Positions 1-5,984 are shown, counted from the stretch's first letter. The stretch: DNA of 5,984 nucleotides from CAYXRK01 sp964467615 (GCA_964467615.1 CAYXRK010000242.1:1-5984), one strand, 5' to 3'. The notes: a model not told the origin generated them from the letters alone. Numbers and translations are program-made.

Positions 1-41
1 ACACCGGTCAATACCTGCTCACGTTGGACAAGGTCCGCTGA
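1..41 (+). CDS. C-terminal end of an upstream protein (partial)
   Basis: The frame that starts with the codon at position 3 reads TGQYLLTLDKVR and then TGA at 39-41. The pattern G-x-Y-x-L-T-L looks like the last beta strands of a secreted beta-sandwich domain, such as the pre-peptidase C-terminal type common in planctomycetes, but twelve residues cannot prove this. A strong hairpin 27 bases after the stop supports a gene ending here. The other two frames also stay open for a short distance, so the assignment rests on residue pattern and the hairpin position only. Confidence 0.4.
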   Translation, partial: TGQYLLTLDKVR

Positions 42-68
42 GGAATTGGTCCGAAGTAAGTTCCTTGT

Positions 69-92
69 AGGACGGGCACTCTTGCCCGTCCT
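69..92 (+). terminator. Hairpin, probable terminator of the upstream gene
   Basis: A perfect 10-bp stem (AGGACGGGCA pairing with TGCCCGTCCT) closes a four-base CTCT loop. Only two further T residues follow (TTG), so the U-tract is short and weak. Its position shortly after the stop at 41 fits a terminator. The same sequence style, a near-symmetric GACGGGCA/TGCCCGTC palindrome, would also fit a dispersed intergenic palindromic repeat, and the two roles are not exclusive. Confidence 0.55.
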
Positions 93-102
93 TTGCCCTT
101 AA

Positions 103-138
103 TGGCTTGACGAACGCCTCGCCGCGCGGGACACTCTG
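103..138 (+). repeat. Intergenic direct repeat, copy 1
   Basis: This 36-bp stretch matches 1291-1326 at 32 of 36 positions, with mismatches at 109, 110, 116 and 117. The 21 bases 118-138, which include GCCGCGCGGGACACTCTG, are identical. Weaker similarity continues to about 150. The copy lies 48 bases before the start codon of the thioredoxin-like gene. TTGACG at 107-112 and GACACT at 130-135 are 17 bases apart and could be read as a poor promoter, but the TTGACG is not kept in the second copy. Confidence 0.75.
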
Positions 139-186
139 CTATCAGTTCATGACACCGCTCCGCCAGCGATTAAAGGGGGACATTCA

Positions 187-1194
187 ATGAATCATCGGAT
201 CGCGCTGTCGGTCGTTGTTCTCGCCGCTGCTGGGGTCGCCGGGGGCGGAGATCAAAACAAATCCTCGCAGTCCAAGACAACCGTCTCAAAGGCGGATCGC
301 TCGTACGGCACGTGCGTCCAATGGGAGAGTGAACTGGACACGGCCGCGAAGAAGGCCACGCGGGAAAAGAAGCTGCTCCTGGTGCTGGCCGTGGCCGGGC
401 ACTTCGAAGACCCGTTCTTCACCTGAAACAACGCTCAAACTTTGCGAACGCAAGCGCTCGCGAAGCCGGAAGTCGGCGACTTCCTCACGAAAAACTTTGT
501 AGCGGTTCACGACAAAGTCGGCACATTCCAAGTCAGTTCCAGTTCGGACGGCAAGACGGCCAATCGCAACGGCGGCAACGTGGCCGCGTTTTTCTGCACT
601 CCGAGCGGCTACGTCATCCACGCCGCCGCGGGCCCGCGCACCGGCGAGGCGTTTCTCGCCGAGGCGAAATGGGCCGTGGCCGGCTACTCGCAAATCCTCT
701 CGGACCGCAGCCTCGGCGCGGCTCAAGCCAACGCCGAAAAGATCCCGCGAATCACGGCAGCATTGCGCCAGGCACATTCGAGCGCACACGACCTCTTGAA
801 CAAACCGGACCAAACCGCGACCGGCCGCGAGTTGGTTATTCATGAGCCGCCTTCGGACCCGAACCTCAAAGGACTCGACAATGCCGGCCGAAACCAGCGC
901 AAGCAGGTCCACAAACTTTTCAAGACCCGCGCCTTCGAACCGCTGGCGTCGATCGGCCCCAAGGTCTACACGGACATCTTGGGCGAGAAGGTCACAACCC
1001 AGGACGTGCAACTGACCGGCGCCCCCGAGGCCAAGCAGGCCGCTCGCACGGGCCAGTCGCTGCGAGAGTTCTTCGACGCGGGAGGCGCGGCCAGCGTCGC
1101 ACCGCCACCGGCACCTGACCCGGCCAAGACCAAGACCTCGGCTCCAAAAGAGTCGAAGGGCGAAAAAAAGCCGTGGGGCGCGGGAAAACGATAG
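187..1194 (+). CDS. Thioredoxin-like secreted protein, candidate selenoprotein with in-frame TGA at 424-426
   Basis: The ATG at 187 follows AAAGGGGGA (172-180) at good spacing. Reading TGA at 424-426 as selenocysteine gives 335 residues. Residues 5-20 form a hydrophobic segment after one Arg, fitting an export signal. Residues about 44-160 resemble a thioredoxin-like fold: a strand LLLVLAV, then GHFEDPFFT-U80-NNA, then ALAKPEVGDFL and a strand NFVAV. Counting back from PEV, U80 lies 13 residues before it, as does the first Cys of CxxC in related thioredoxin-like proteins, so UNNA would replace CxxC. C43 and C137 (FFCTP) are the only cysteines. Residues about 165-295 are helical and unassigned; the tail is rich in Pro, Ala and Lys. 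No second stop or frameshift is seen in the 256 codons after the TGA, which argues against an old pseudogene. Partner and substrate are unknown; a periplasmic redox role is inferred. The alternative is a Cys codon freshly mutated to TGA. Confidence 0.75.
424..456 (+). promoter_or_regulatory. Candidate selenocysteine codon with SECIS-like hairpin
   Basis: TGA (424-426) is followed by a small RNA hairpin. TTGC (442-445) pairs with GCAA (450-453) around the loop GAAC (446-449), with T441-G454 as a possible wobble. Alternatively CGC (432-434) pairs with GCG (454-456), leaving a 7-base bulge that contains U. The apical loop begins 19 bases after the TGA and starts with G, which matches the published general form of bacterial SECIS elements (loop 16-37 bases away, G in the first two loop positions). 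The stem is short, so this is suggestive only. A stronger 7-bp hairpin (GGAAGTC-GGC-GACTTCC, 468-484) follows, but its loop is about 48 bases away, beyond that range. Confidence 0.45.
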
Positions 1195-1290
1195 GCCAGA
1201 TCGCGCGTGGCTTTATTTCAATTCATTTGGATTCGCTGGCAGCCTTCAGCCGCGCAAGCTGCAGTCGGCCGACGTACCACATGTAGTCGG

Positions 1291-1326
1291 TGGCTTCTCG
1301 AACTACTCGCCGCGCGGGACACTCTG
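1291..1326 (+). repeat. Intergenic direct repeat, copy 2
   Basis: This copy matches 103-138 at 32 of 36 positions at an offset of 1188 bases, in the same orientation. It lies 172 bases before the start codon of the MmeI-like gene. The shared core CGCGCGGGACAC also resembles the CGCGCCGGGAC end of the 66-bp repeats at 4250 and 5854, so all four may belong to one family of GC-rich intergenic elements. Confidence 0.75.
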
Positions 1327-1483
1327 TTCAAGATTCACGCCGGCGCCCCACCCACAGTTCTTCAAACGGAAAACCCCCACTATGGTCGAAACGCAGTACG
1401 CTATCGCCTGATGAAAAGGTAAACTCTGCACACGCTTGAGCCGCAAGGGCTTCGCTTAGTCGTCAACCAGCTCGATCGTGGAC

Positions 1484-1488
1484 AGGAA
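1484..1488 (+). promoter_or_regulatory. Ribosome binding site that selects ATG 1499
   Basis: AGGAA at 1484-1488 lies ten bases before ATG 1499. The in-frame GTG at 1478 would place this site inside the coding region and has no purine-rich site at proper distance upstream. MmeI-like proteins also commonly begin with a Met-x-Leu-x-Trp-Asn-Glu-Ile sequence, which matches MPLGWNEI from ATG 1499. Confidence 0.65.
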
Positions 1489-1498
1489 ACCCTCAGCT

Positions 1499-4246
1499 AT
1501 GCCGCTTGGCTGGAATGAAATCCGCTCCCGCGCCGTCGCCTTTTCGAGAGATTGGGCGGGAGAGAGTCGTGAGGACGCTGAGGCGAAGACGTTCTGGGAC
1601 GACTTCTTCACCGTCTTCGGCCTGCGGCGGCGGCAAGTCGCCAGCTTTGAAGAGCCTGTAAAAAACATCCGGGGCAGTTACGGGTTCATCGACCTCTTCT
1701 GGAAGGGCGTGTTGCTCGCGGAGCACAAGTCGCGCGACAAAAATCTCGGTAAGGCTCACGCTCAGGCGATGGACTACATCCAGGATCTGCAGCGGGAAGG
1801 GCGCGGCGAAGAGGTGCCTCGATACGTCATCATTTCCGACTTTGCTCGAATCGCCCTGCACGATCTTGAGGAAGACCAATCGCACGAGCTTCCGCTCGCC
1901 GAGTTGCACGAGAACGTCCATTTGTTCGGCTTTATCCCCGGCTACAAACAACACCGCATCGAGGCAGAAGACCCAATCAACATCAAGGCCGTGCAGATCA
2001 TGGGCGATCTGCACGACGCGCTCGAAGCGGGCGGCTACTCGGGTCACGACCTGGAACGAATGCTCGTCCGAGTGCTGTTTTGTTTGTTCGCCGAAGATAC
2101 GGGCATCTTCGAACGCAACGCATTTACCTTGTTCCTGGAGAACCACACGCGCGACGACGGCTCGGACCTGGGCATTCACCTCGCGCGTTGTTTCTCAGTC
2201 TTGAATACCCCACAGGAAAACCGGCAAGGCAATCTCCCGGAAGAGTTGGCCGAGTTGCCGTATGTCAACGGCGACCTCTTCGCGGAAACCCTTCGCTTCG
2301 CGGAATTCAACCGCGACATGCGGAACCGCTTCATCGCTTGTACGAGGTTCGACTGGAGCCGCATTTCGCCCGCCGTATTCGGGTCGCTGTTCCAAGCGGT
2401 CATGGAGTCGCGCGAACGGCGACGGATTGGCGGACACTACACCAGCGAGCGGGACATCCTCAAGGTAATCGGCCCGCTTTTCTTGGATGAACTCCGCGAA
2501 CAATTCGACAAGGCGAAGAGAAGCCGGGCCAACTTGTTGCGTCTGCACGAACGGATCGCATCGATGCGGCTGCTCGATCCCGCGTGCGGCTGCGGCAACT
2601 TTCTGGTCGTGGCCTACCGCGAAATGCGGAGGCTGGAACTCGACTTGCTCCGCGAGCTACATCGCGACGATCAGCGATTGCTAGATGTCCGCGCGCTTTC
2701 GCGAGTCGATGTGGATCAGATGTTTGGCATCGAAATTCAAGAGTGGCCCGTCCGCATCGCCGAGGTTGCCCTCTGGCTAATGGACCACCAGATGAATTTG
2801 CGACTCAGCGAGGCGTTCGGCCAGTCCTACGTCCGGTTGCCGCTCAAGAAATCGCCGCGAATCGAACAAGCCAACGCCTTGCGAATTGACTGGACCAAGG
2901 TGCTGCCCGTCGCAAACTGCACACACATCCTCGGCAATCCACCGTTCGTCGGCGCGAAGTACCAAGACAACGAACAACGCGAAGACCTAGACATCGTCGC
3001 CGATGGCGTGCAAAACGCCGGCCTTCTCGATTACGTCACGGGCTGGTATTTCAAAGCAGCGAAGTACATCAAAGGTACGAAGATCCCGGTTGCTTTCGTG
3101 TCCACGAACTCAGTCACCCAGGGCGAGCAGGTCGGCGTGCTGTGGAGCGAACTGTTCGATCGTCATGACGTGGTGATCCACTTCGGCCATCGTACCTTCC
3201 CGTGGGAAAGCGAGGCCCGCGGCAAGGCACACGTCCACGTCGTGATCATCGGGTTCGGGGTTGCGGAACCAAAACAGAAGCTGCTGTACGACTACGAATC
3301 AAACGGGACGGATGCAACAGTCCTGCGGGTCTCCAATATCAGCCCGTACCTCGTTGAGGGGCCGAACGTCGCCATCAAGAACCGATCGAAGCCCCTGTCC
3401 AAAGTCCCAGAGATTGGCATCGGAAACAAGCCGATCGACGACGGGAATTACCTCTTCACTGCGGAGGAGAAAAAAGAGTTTCTTCGACAGGAACCAGCGG
3501 CGGCGAAATTCTTTCGGCTGTGGTATGGCTCGGTGGAGTTCATCAATCGCTCGCCGAGATGGTGTTTGTGGGTCGGCGATTGCCCGCCCGAACGGCTACG
3601 CGCTATGCCGTCGGTCATGCGTCGTGTCGAGGCGGTTCGGAAGTTCCGCCTGAAAAGCAAGAGCGCTCCAACTCGGAAGCTCGCCGCGACGCCGACAAGG
3701 TTTCACGTCGAGAACATGCCGAGCGGCAACTTCCTATTGATTCCGAAGGTATCGTCAGAGCGCCGCCGTTTTATCCCGATGGGATTCATGAAGCCCGATG
3801 TGATCGTGAGCGATCTCGTTTTCATTCTTCCAAACGCGTCGCTCTTTCACTTCGGGGTCTTGAGTTCCACAATGCACATGGCTTGGGTACGGCACGTTGC
3901 GGGGCGGCTTGAGTCGCGCTATCGCTACTCCGCCAAGCTGGTTTACAACAACTACCCCTGGCCGGCGTCGCCGACCGACAAGCAGCGTTTGGCCGTCGAA
4001 ACAGCGGCCCAAGACGTGCTCGATACTCGCAGTCAGTATCCGCAAGCCTGCCTTGCCGACCTCTACAATCCCGTCTCGATGCCTGCCCCTCTGGCGAAGG
4101 CCCACGCCAAATTGGACCGTGCCGTGGACCGTTGCTACCGCTCGCAGAAGTTCGAGAGTGAACGAAAGCGAGTCGAATACCTCTTCGATCGTTACCAACA
4201 ACTCGTGCAACCGCTGCTGCCGAAGCAGAAACGTCGCAGAGGATAG
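1499..4246 (+). CDS. MmeI-like type IIL restriction-modification enzyme
   Basis: This 915-residue protein combines an endonuclease and an N6-adenine methyltransferase in one chain, as in MmeI (about 919 residues). The N-terminal domain (1 to about 160) has the PD-(D/E)xK signature D65-X9-E75-H-K77 within GFIDLFWKG...LLAEHKS. A helical linker (about 160-260) contains the stretch LVRVLFCLFAEDTGIF. The methyltransferase domain (about 300-620) has SAM motif I at D360-PACGCGNFL and the catalytic motif IV N480-PPF. The target recognition domain spans about 625-830, with PKVSSERRRFIPMGF and HFGVLSS-MHMAWVR, and ends at V815-YNNYPWP. A helical C-terminal domain follows (LADLYNP, AHAKLDRAVDRCY, VEYLFDRYQQLV). 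All key motifs are intact, so it is probably active. Family members use SAM, methylate one strand and cut at a fixed distance (about 20 bases) from the site. Specificity cannot be read by eye. It defends against foreign DNA and needs no partner gene; none is seen nearby. Confidence 0.93.
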   Translation: MPLGWNEIRSRAVAFSRDWAGESREDAEAKTFWDDFFTVFGLRRRQVASFEEPVKNIRGSYGFIDLFWKGVLLAEHKSRDKNLGKAHAQAMDYIQDLQREGRGEEVPRYVIISDFARIALHDLEEDQSHELPLAELHENVHLFGFIPGYKQHRIEAEDPINIKAVQIMGDLHDALEAGGYSGHDLERMLVRVLFCLFAEDTGIFERNAFTLFLENHTRDDGSDLGIHLARCFSVLNTPQENRQGNLPEELAELPYVNGDLFAETLRFAEFNRDMRNRFIACTRFDWSRISPAVFGSLFQAVMESRERRRIGGHYTSERDILKVIGPLFLDELREQFDKAKRSRANLLRLHERIASMRLLDPACGCGNFLVVAYREMRRLELDLLRELHRDDQRLLDVRALSRVDVDQMFGIEIQEWPVRIAEVALWLMDHQMNLRLSEAFGQSYVRLPLKKSPRIEQANALRIDWTKVLPVANCTHILGNPPFVGAKYQDNEQREDLDIVADGVQNAGLLDYVTGWYFKAAKYIKGTKIPVAFVSTNSVTQGEQVGVLWSELFDRHDVVIHFGHRTFPWESEARGKAHVHVVIIGFGVAEPKQKLLYDYESNGTDATVLRVSNISPYLVEGPNVAIKNRSKPLSKVPEIGIGNKPIDDGNYLFTAEEKKEFLRQEPAAAKFFRLWYGSVEFINRSPRWCLWVGDCPPERLRAMPSVMRRVEAVRKFRLKSKSAPTRKLAATPTRFHVENMPSGNFLLIPKVSSERRRFIPMGFMKPDVIVSDLVFILPNASLFHFGVLSSTMHMAWVRHVAGRLESRYRYSAKLVYNNYPWPASPTDKQRLAVETAAQDVLDTRSQYPQACLADLYNPVSMPAPLAKAHAKLDRAVDRCYRSQKFESERKRVEYLFDRYQQLVQPLLPKQKRRRG

Positions 4247-4249
4247 CGG

Positions 4250-4315
4250 GCCGCGGCCTGGTTCTCGCTCCAGCGCGGCTGATTACCTGGCCATCCGATC
4301 CCGGCGCGCCGGGAC
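4250..4315 (+). repeat. 66-bp direct repeat, copy 1
   Basis: This stretch matches 5854-5919 with two mismatches (4257 C versus A, 4298 A versus C) at an offset of 1604 bases, same orientation. It begins three bases after the stop of the MmeI-like gene. It contains CTGG/CCAG and CAGC/GCTG short hairpins and ends in the perfect 14-bp palindrome CCCGGCGCGCCGGG plus AC. It codes for nothing recognisable. The two copies bracket the minus-strand gene and its tandem repeats. Confidence 0.9.
4300..4313. terminator. GC palindrome between convergent genes, possible bidirectional terminator
   Basis: CCCGGCGCGCCGGG is perfectly self-complementary and lies between the ends of the convergent MmeI-like gene (4246) and the minus-strand gene (4379). 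Another palindrome, GGCCGCGGCC (4249-4258), sits just after the first stop, and GATCCATGGATC (4337-4348) lies nearer the second. None has a T-tract, so intrinsic termination is uncertain. Because the 14-bp palindrome is part of a repeat, its position may be incidental. Confidence 0.25.
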
Positions 4316-4378
4316 ACATGAATCCCGTGCGACGCCGATCCATGGATCTGTTACGAAGCGAACAGTGGCCGAGGGACG

Positions 4379-5308
4379 CTAGGGATTAACCGGCACGGCG
4401 GTCTCCACTACGACGCTGGGCTGTCCTTCGAGCGATCCGTTCACCGCGAGAACGCGCACGCGCACCGTGGCGCCGGCGGGCTGAGCGGGCAGCGTCGTGT
4501 TCGTATCCGGCACGGTCGCGACGCGGTGGAAATCGGCGTCCACGCCCACGACTTGAATCTCGATGTGATAGAGATCGGCCAACGCCGTCGCAAGCCACTG
4601 CACCAGCAGCGTGTTACCCGGGCCGAGTTGCACCTCGACGCCTTCGACCTGATCGGGCGTCTGATCCGCCCCCGGCGGCACGAAGCCGAATGCGTACCAG
4701 CGCGGATCGTTCTTATCGAGCAGTAGGGTCAGTTCGTCGATCAGTGCACGCAGTCGCTTCTTCAGTTGGATGACGGCCAGGTCGCGGACATCCTTGAGTT
4801 GCCCGATGTTGGCCGTCGCGCCGTTGAAGGCGCTGCGCGCGTCGGACAGGGCCGTGAACCGCGTGCCGGCCGCTGCCGCGGTGACGCCCAGCGCCGCGAC
4901 TTCGTGCGTCGGGTTATTGATGAAATACGTCTGGAGCGATCCGAGCAGCGTTTGCCGCTCGGCTTGAGTCTTCGGCACGGCGAGCGACTGATTGGGAAAT
5001 CCGGTGTCCGCCCACGCCTGCGACCACTGCGACCCGAGTCGCGGAATCAGCACGTCGCGCGTGATGCCGATGATCGCCTTGCCGTTGGAATCCTCCACGC
5101 GCACGGTGGTCGCGAGTGCCGGCTTGTCGGCCACGGCCGCCGCGTGCGCGTCGCGTTTCGTCTTCGCGTCGGCCAGGTCGGCCCGAATCGTCGCCTCCGT
5201 ACTCTGCTTCAGTCCGATGGCCACTTCATGCGTGTGCGCCCCATCGGCCGCGTCCTCGGCCAGGGCAAGAATCTCGTCCAGAGCGTTCGGGATCGGGTTC
5301 ACCGCCAT
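4379..5308 (-). CDS. Hypothetical protein with C-terminal fibronectin type III-like domain
   Basis: The protein has 309 residues. The start at 5308 is chosen because AAGGGGG lies five bases upstream, and because the upstream extension of the frame to 5512 runs through non-coding tandem repeats. There is no signal peptide, transmembrane segment or cysteine. Residues about 5-205 are mostly helical, with Ala-rich amphipathic stretches (LDEILALAEDAADGAHTHE, ATIRADLADAKTKRDAHAAA, DLAVIQLKKRLRALIDELTL). The motif DPRWYAFGF (201-209) links to a domain at about 217-306 whose strands (VEGVEVQLG, YHIEIQVVGV, ATVRVRVLAVN, PSVVVETAVP) follow a fibronectin type III pattern. That combination is one I associate with uncharacterised planctomycete and verrucomicrobial proteins. 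Function is unknown; a binding or scaffolding role is a guess. It converges on the MmeI-like gene and ends in TAG. Confidence 0.8.
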   Translation of the reverse strand: MAVNPIPNALDEILALAEDAADGAHTHEVAIGLKQSTEATIRADLADAKTKRDAHAAAVADKPALATTVRVEDSNGKAIIGITRDVLIPRLGSQWSQAWADTGFPNQSLAVPKTQAERQTLLGSLQTYFINNPTHEVAALGVTAAAAGTRFTALSDARSAFNGATANIGQLKDVRDLAVIQLKKRLRALIDELTLLLDKNDPRWYAFGFVPPGADQTPDQVEGVEVQLGPGNTLLVQWLATALADLYHIEIQVVGVDADFHRVATVPDTNTTLPAQPAGATVRVRVLAVNGSLEGQPSVVVETAVPVNP

Positions 5309-5313
5309 GAAAG

Positions 5314-5320
5314 CCCCCTT
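5314..5320 (-). promoter_or_regulatory. Ribosome binding site for the minus-strand gene
   Basis: On the minus strand AAGGGGG lies five bases before the ATG at 5308-5306. It resembles the AAGGGGG-type site before the thioredoxin-like gene at 187 and decides the start against longer upstream choices. Confidence 0.7.
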
Positions 5321-5358
5321 TTGAGAAGGATTTCCGTAACGTATTACAAACAAACCGG

Positions 5359-5381
5359 ATACGACTCGTATTTGCGCAAAT
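5359..5381. promoter_or_regulatory. Two abutting palindromes upstream of the minus-strand gene, possible operator
   Basis: ATACGA-C-TCGTAT (5359-5371) and ATTTGCGCAAAT (5370-5381) are perfect inverted repeats that overlap by two bases. They lie 51-73 bases before the start codon at 5308. A third, looser one, GTAA-N4-TTAC (5336-5347), lies closer; its minus strand contains TAATAC, a possible -10 element, but no good -35 was found. Position and symmetry would suit a dimeric regulator, with no direct evidence for one. Confidence 0.3.
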
Positions 5382-5405
5382 GTGCTCAAAACAAGTCGGC
5401 AATCG

Positions 5406-5769
5406 CCCGCATTCGCGCCGTTGCGATCAAATTCCGATCGCTCTGACCTGCATTCGTGCCAACGCGGCCCAAAGCCGACTGCTTTGACCCGCATTCGCGC
5501 GGATGCGATCAAATTCCGACCGCTCTAACCTGCATTCGTGCCAACGCGGCGCAAAGCCGACTGTTCTGACCCGCATTCGTGTGGACGCGATCAAATTCCA
5601 ACTGCCTCGACCTGCGTTCGTGCCCGCGCGGCCCGAAGCCGTCTCGATTGACCCGCGTTCGCGCCAACACAGCCCAATCCAGACGGCACCGATGCGAGTT
5701 GGCACGAACGTGCCCCGATCGAGCCTGCTCGCGACCGCATCCGTGCCAGAGCGTAGCACCGCGAACGCC
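5406..5769. repeat. 41-bp tandem repeat array, about nine units
   Basis: Units begin at 5406, 5447, 5488, 5529, 5570, 5611, 5652, about 5693 and about 5735. Most start C-C-C/T-G-C-A/G-T-T-C-G. Two types alternate: A units carry GCGATCAAATTCC in the middle, B units carry AACGCGGCCCAAAGCC. The first two A-B pairs (5406-5487 and 5488-5569) differ at about 7 of 82 positions; later units diverge progressively. Since 41 and 82 are not multiples of three and stops are frequent, the open frames crossing the array are not genes. It lies about 100 bases upstream of the minus-strand gene. Confidence 0.9.
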
Positions 5770-5853
5770 ACCTCGCCATCTTTTTTTCTGGATTTGCCGA
5801 ATCCCGCCGCGCCGCGACATACAAATCCCTTGCGGCGTCGGATGTGCGAGCGC
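5770..5853. other. Spacer between tandem array and 66-bp repeat
   Basis: A run of seven T residues (5781-5787) is the only conspicuous feature. It lacks a preceding stable hairpin on either strand, so it is not called a terminator. No gene was recognised. Confidence 0.4.
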
Positions 5854-5919
5854 GCCGCGGACTGGTTCTCGCTCCAGCGCGGCTGATTACCTGGCCATCC
5901 GCTCCCGGCGCGCCGGGAC
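5854..5919 (+). repeat. 66-bp direct repeat, copy 2
   Basis: This is the partner of 4250-4315 with two mismatches (5861 and 5902). The 14-bp palindrome CCCGGCGCGCCGGG is at 5904-5917. Similarity stops abruptly at 5920. The remaining bases to the end of the window hold no recognisable gene. Confidence 0.9.
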
Positions 5920-5984
5920 TCGTGCTCGCAAGCAACTCGCTCCCCCGAACCCCGCCCGCGGTATCGAACAAGCCCAACGGTGAT

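Larger units (their letters stand above)
1195..1498. other. Intergenic region between the thioredoxin-like gene and the MmeI-like gene
   Basis: No convincing gene lies here. It contains a copy of the 36-bp intergenic repeat (1291-1326). On the minus strand, 1223-1282 can be read as MWYVGRLQLARLKAASESK followed by a stop, which looks protein-like but has no usable start region and runs into the repeat, so at most it is a gene remnant. No clear terminator with a U-tract follows the stop at 1194. The promoter of the restriction-modification gene probably lies between 1327 and 1480, but no clear -35/-10 pair was found. Confidence 0.5.

Noticed and set aside
442..1194. A separate gene starting at TTG 442
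   Set aside because: It has no ribosome binding site or signal peptide and starts in the middle of a thioredoxin-like fold whose first half lies in the same frame before the TGA. One gene across the TGA explains both parts.
1223..1310. Minus-strand peptide ending LARLKAASESK, as the C-terminus of a gene
   Set aside because: The frame is closed by a TGA a short way upstream and there is no start region. At most it is a remnant; I cannot name a family.
1207..1422. Plus-strand 71-residue open frame in the intergenic region
   Set aside because: Residue composition is not protein-like, there is no ribosome site, and it spans the 36-bp intergenic repeat.
4250..4315. Integron attC site
   Set aside because: It is repeated and palindromic, but I could not find paired core sites of the form RYYYAAC and GTTRRRY at its ends, and no integrase is in the window.
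5309..5512. N-terminal extension of the minus-strand gene to 5512
   Set aside because: It runs through the 41-bp tandem repeat array and ignores the strong AAGGGGG site before ATG 5308.
5406..5769. CRISPR array
   Set aside because: Units are contiguous and diverged along their whole length, with no constant repeat separated by unique spacers, and no cas gene is present.
5427..5983. Several 100-130 residue open frames on both strands
   Set aside because: They read through tandem repeats and the 66-bp repeat, are Arg-rich in the way GC-rich non-coding DNA produces, and overlap each other.

Overview
The window looks like chromosomal DNA of a GC-rich planctomycete or a close relative in the PVC group. 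This is an inference from three things: the style of the predicted proteins (a planctomycete-type thioredoxin-like secreted protein and a short helical protein ending in a fibronectin type III-like domain), the many GC-rich palindromic intergenic repeats, and widely spaced genes. No rRNA, tRNA, CRISPR array or transposase was recognised.

Layout. Positions 1-41 hold the last codons of a plus-strand gene, followed by a strong hairpin (69-92) that is a likely terminator. Positions 187-1194 carry a plus-strand gene for a secreted thioredoxin-like protein. Its reading frame contains one in-frame TGA (424-426), after which the same frame runs open for 256 more codons. The TGA falls where the first cysteine of a thioredoxin CxxC motif would lie, and a small hairpin with a G-initiated loop follows at the spacing expected of a bacterial SECIS element. 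The best reading is a selenocysteine codon (motif U-N-N-A). A recent nonsense mutation is the main alternative.

Positions 1195-1498 are intergenic and hold the second copy of an imperfect 36-bp repeat whose first copy lies upstream of the thioredoxin-like gene. Positions 1499-4246 encode a complete 915-residue MmeI-like (type IIL) restriction-modification enzyme. It has a D-X9-E-X-K nuclease, a helical linker, an N6-adenine methyltransferase with NPPF, a target recognition domain and a C-terminal helical domain in one chain, so it needs no partner gene.

A convergent minus-strand gene (4379-5308) encodes a 309-residue protein of unknown function with a C-terminal fibronectin type III-like domain. 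Upstream of it lie two abutting short palindromes (5359-5381) and about nine units of a 41-bp tandem repeat (5406-5769), arranged as alternating A and B types. The gene and its tandem array are bracketed by two direct copies of a 66-bp repeat (4250-4315 and 5854-5919, two mismatches), each with a 14-bp perfect palindrome.

The genes do not form an obvious operon or pathway. The points of most interest are the candidate selenoprotein, the uncharacterised specificity of the MmeI-like enzyme, and the repeat-bracketed segment.
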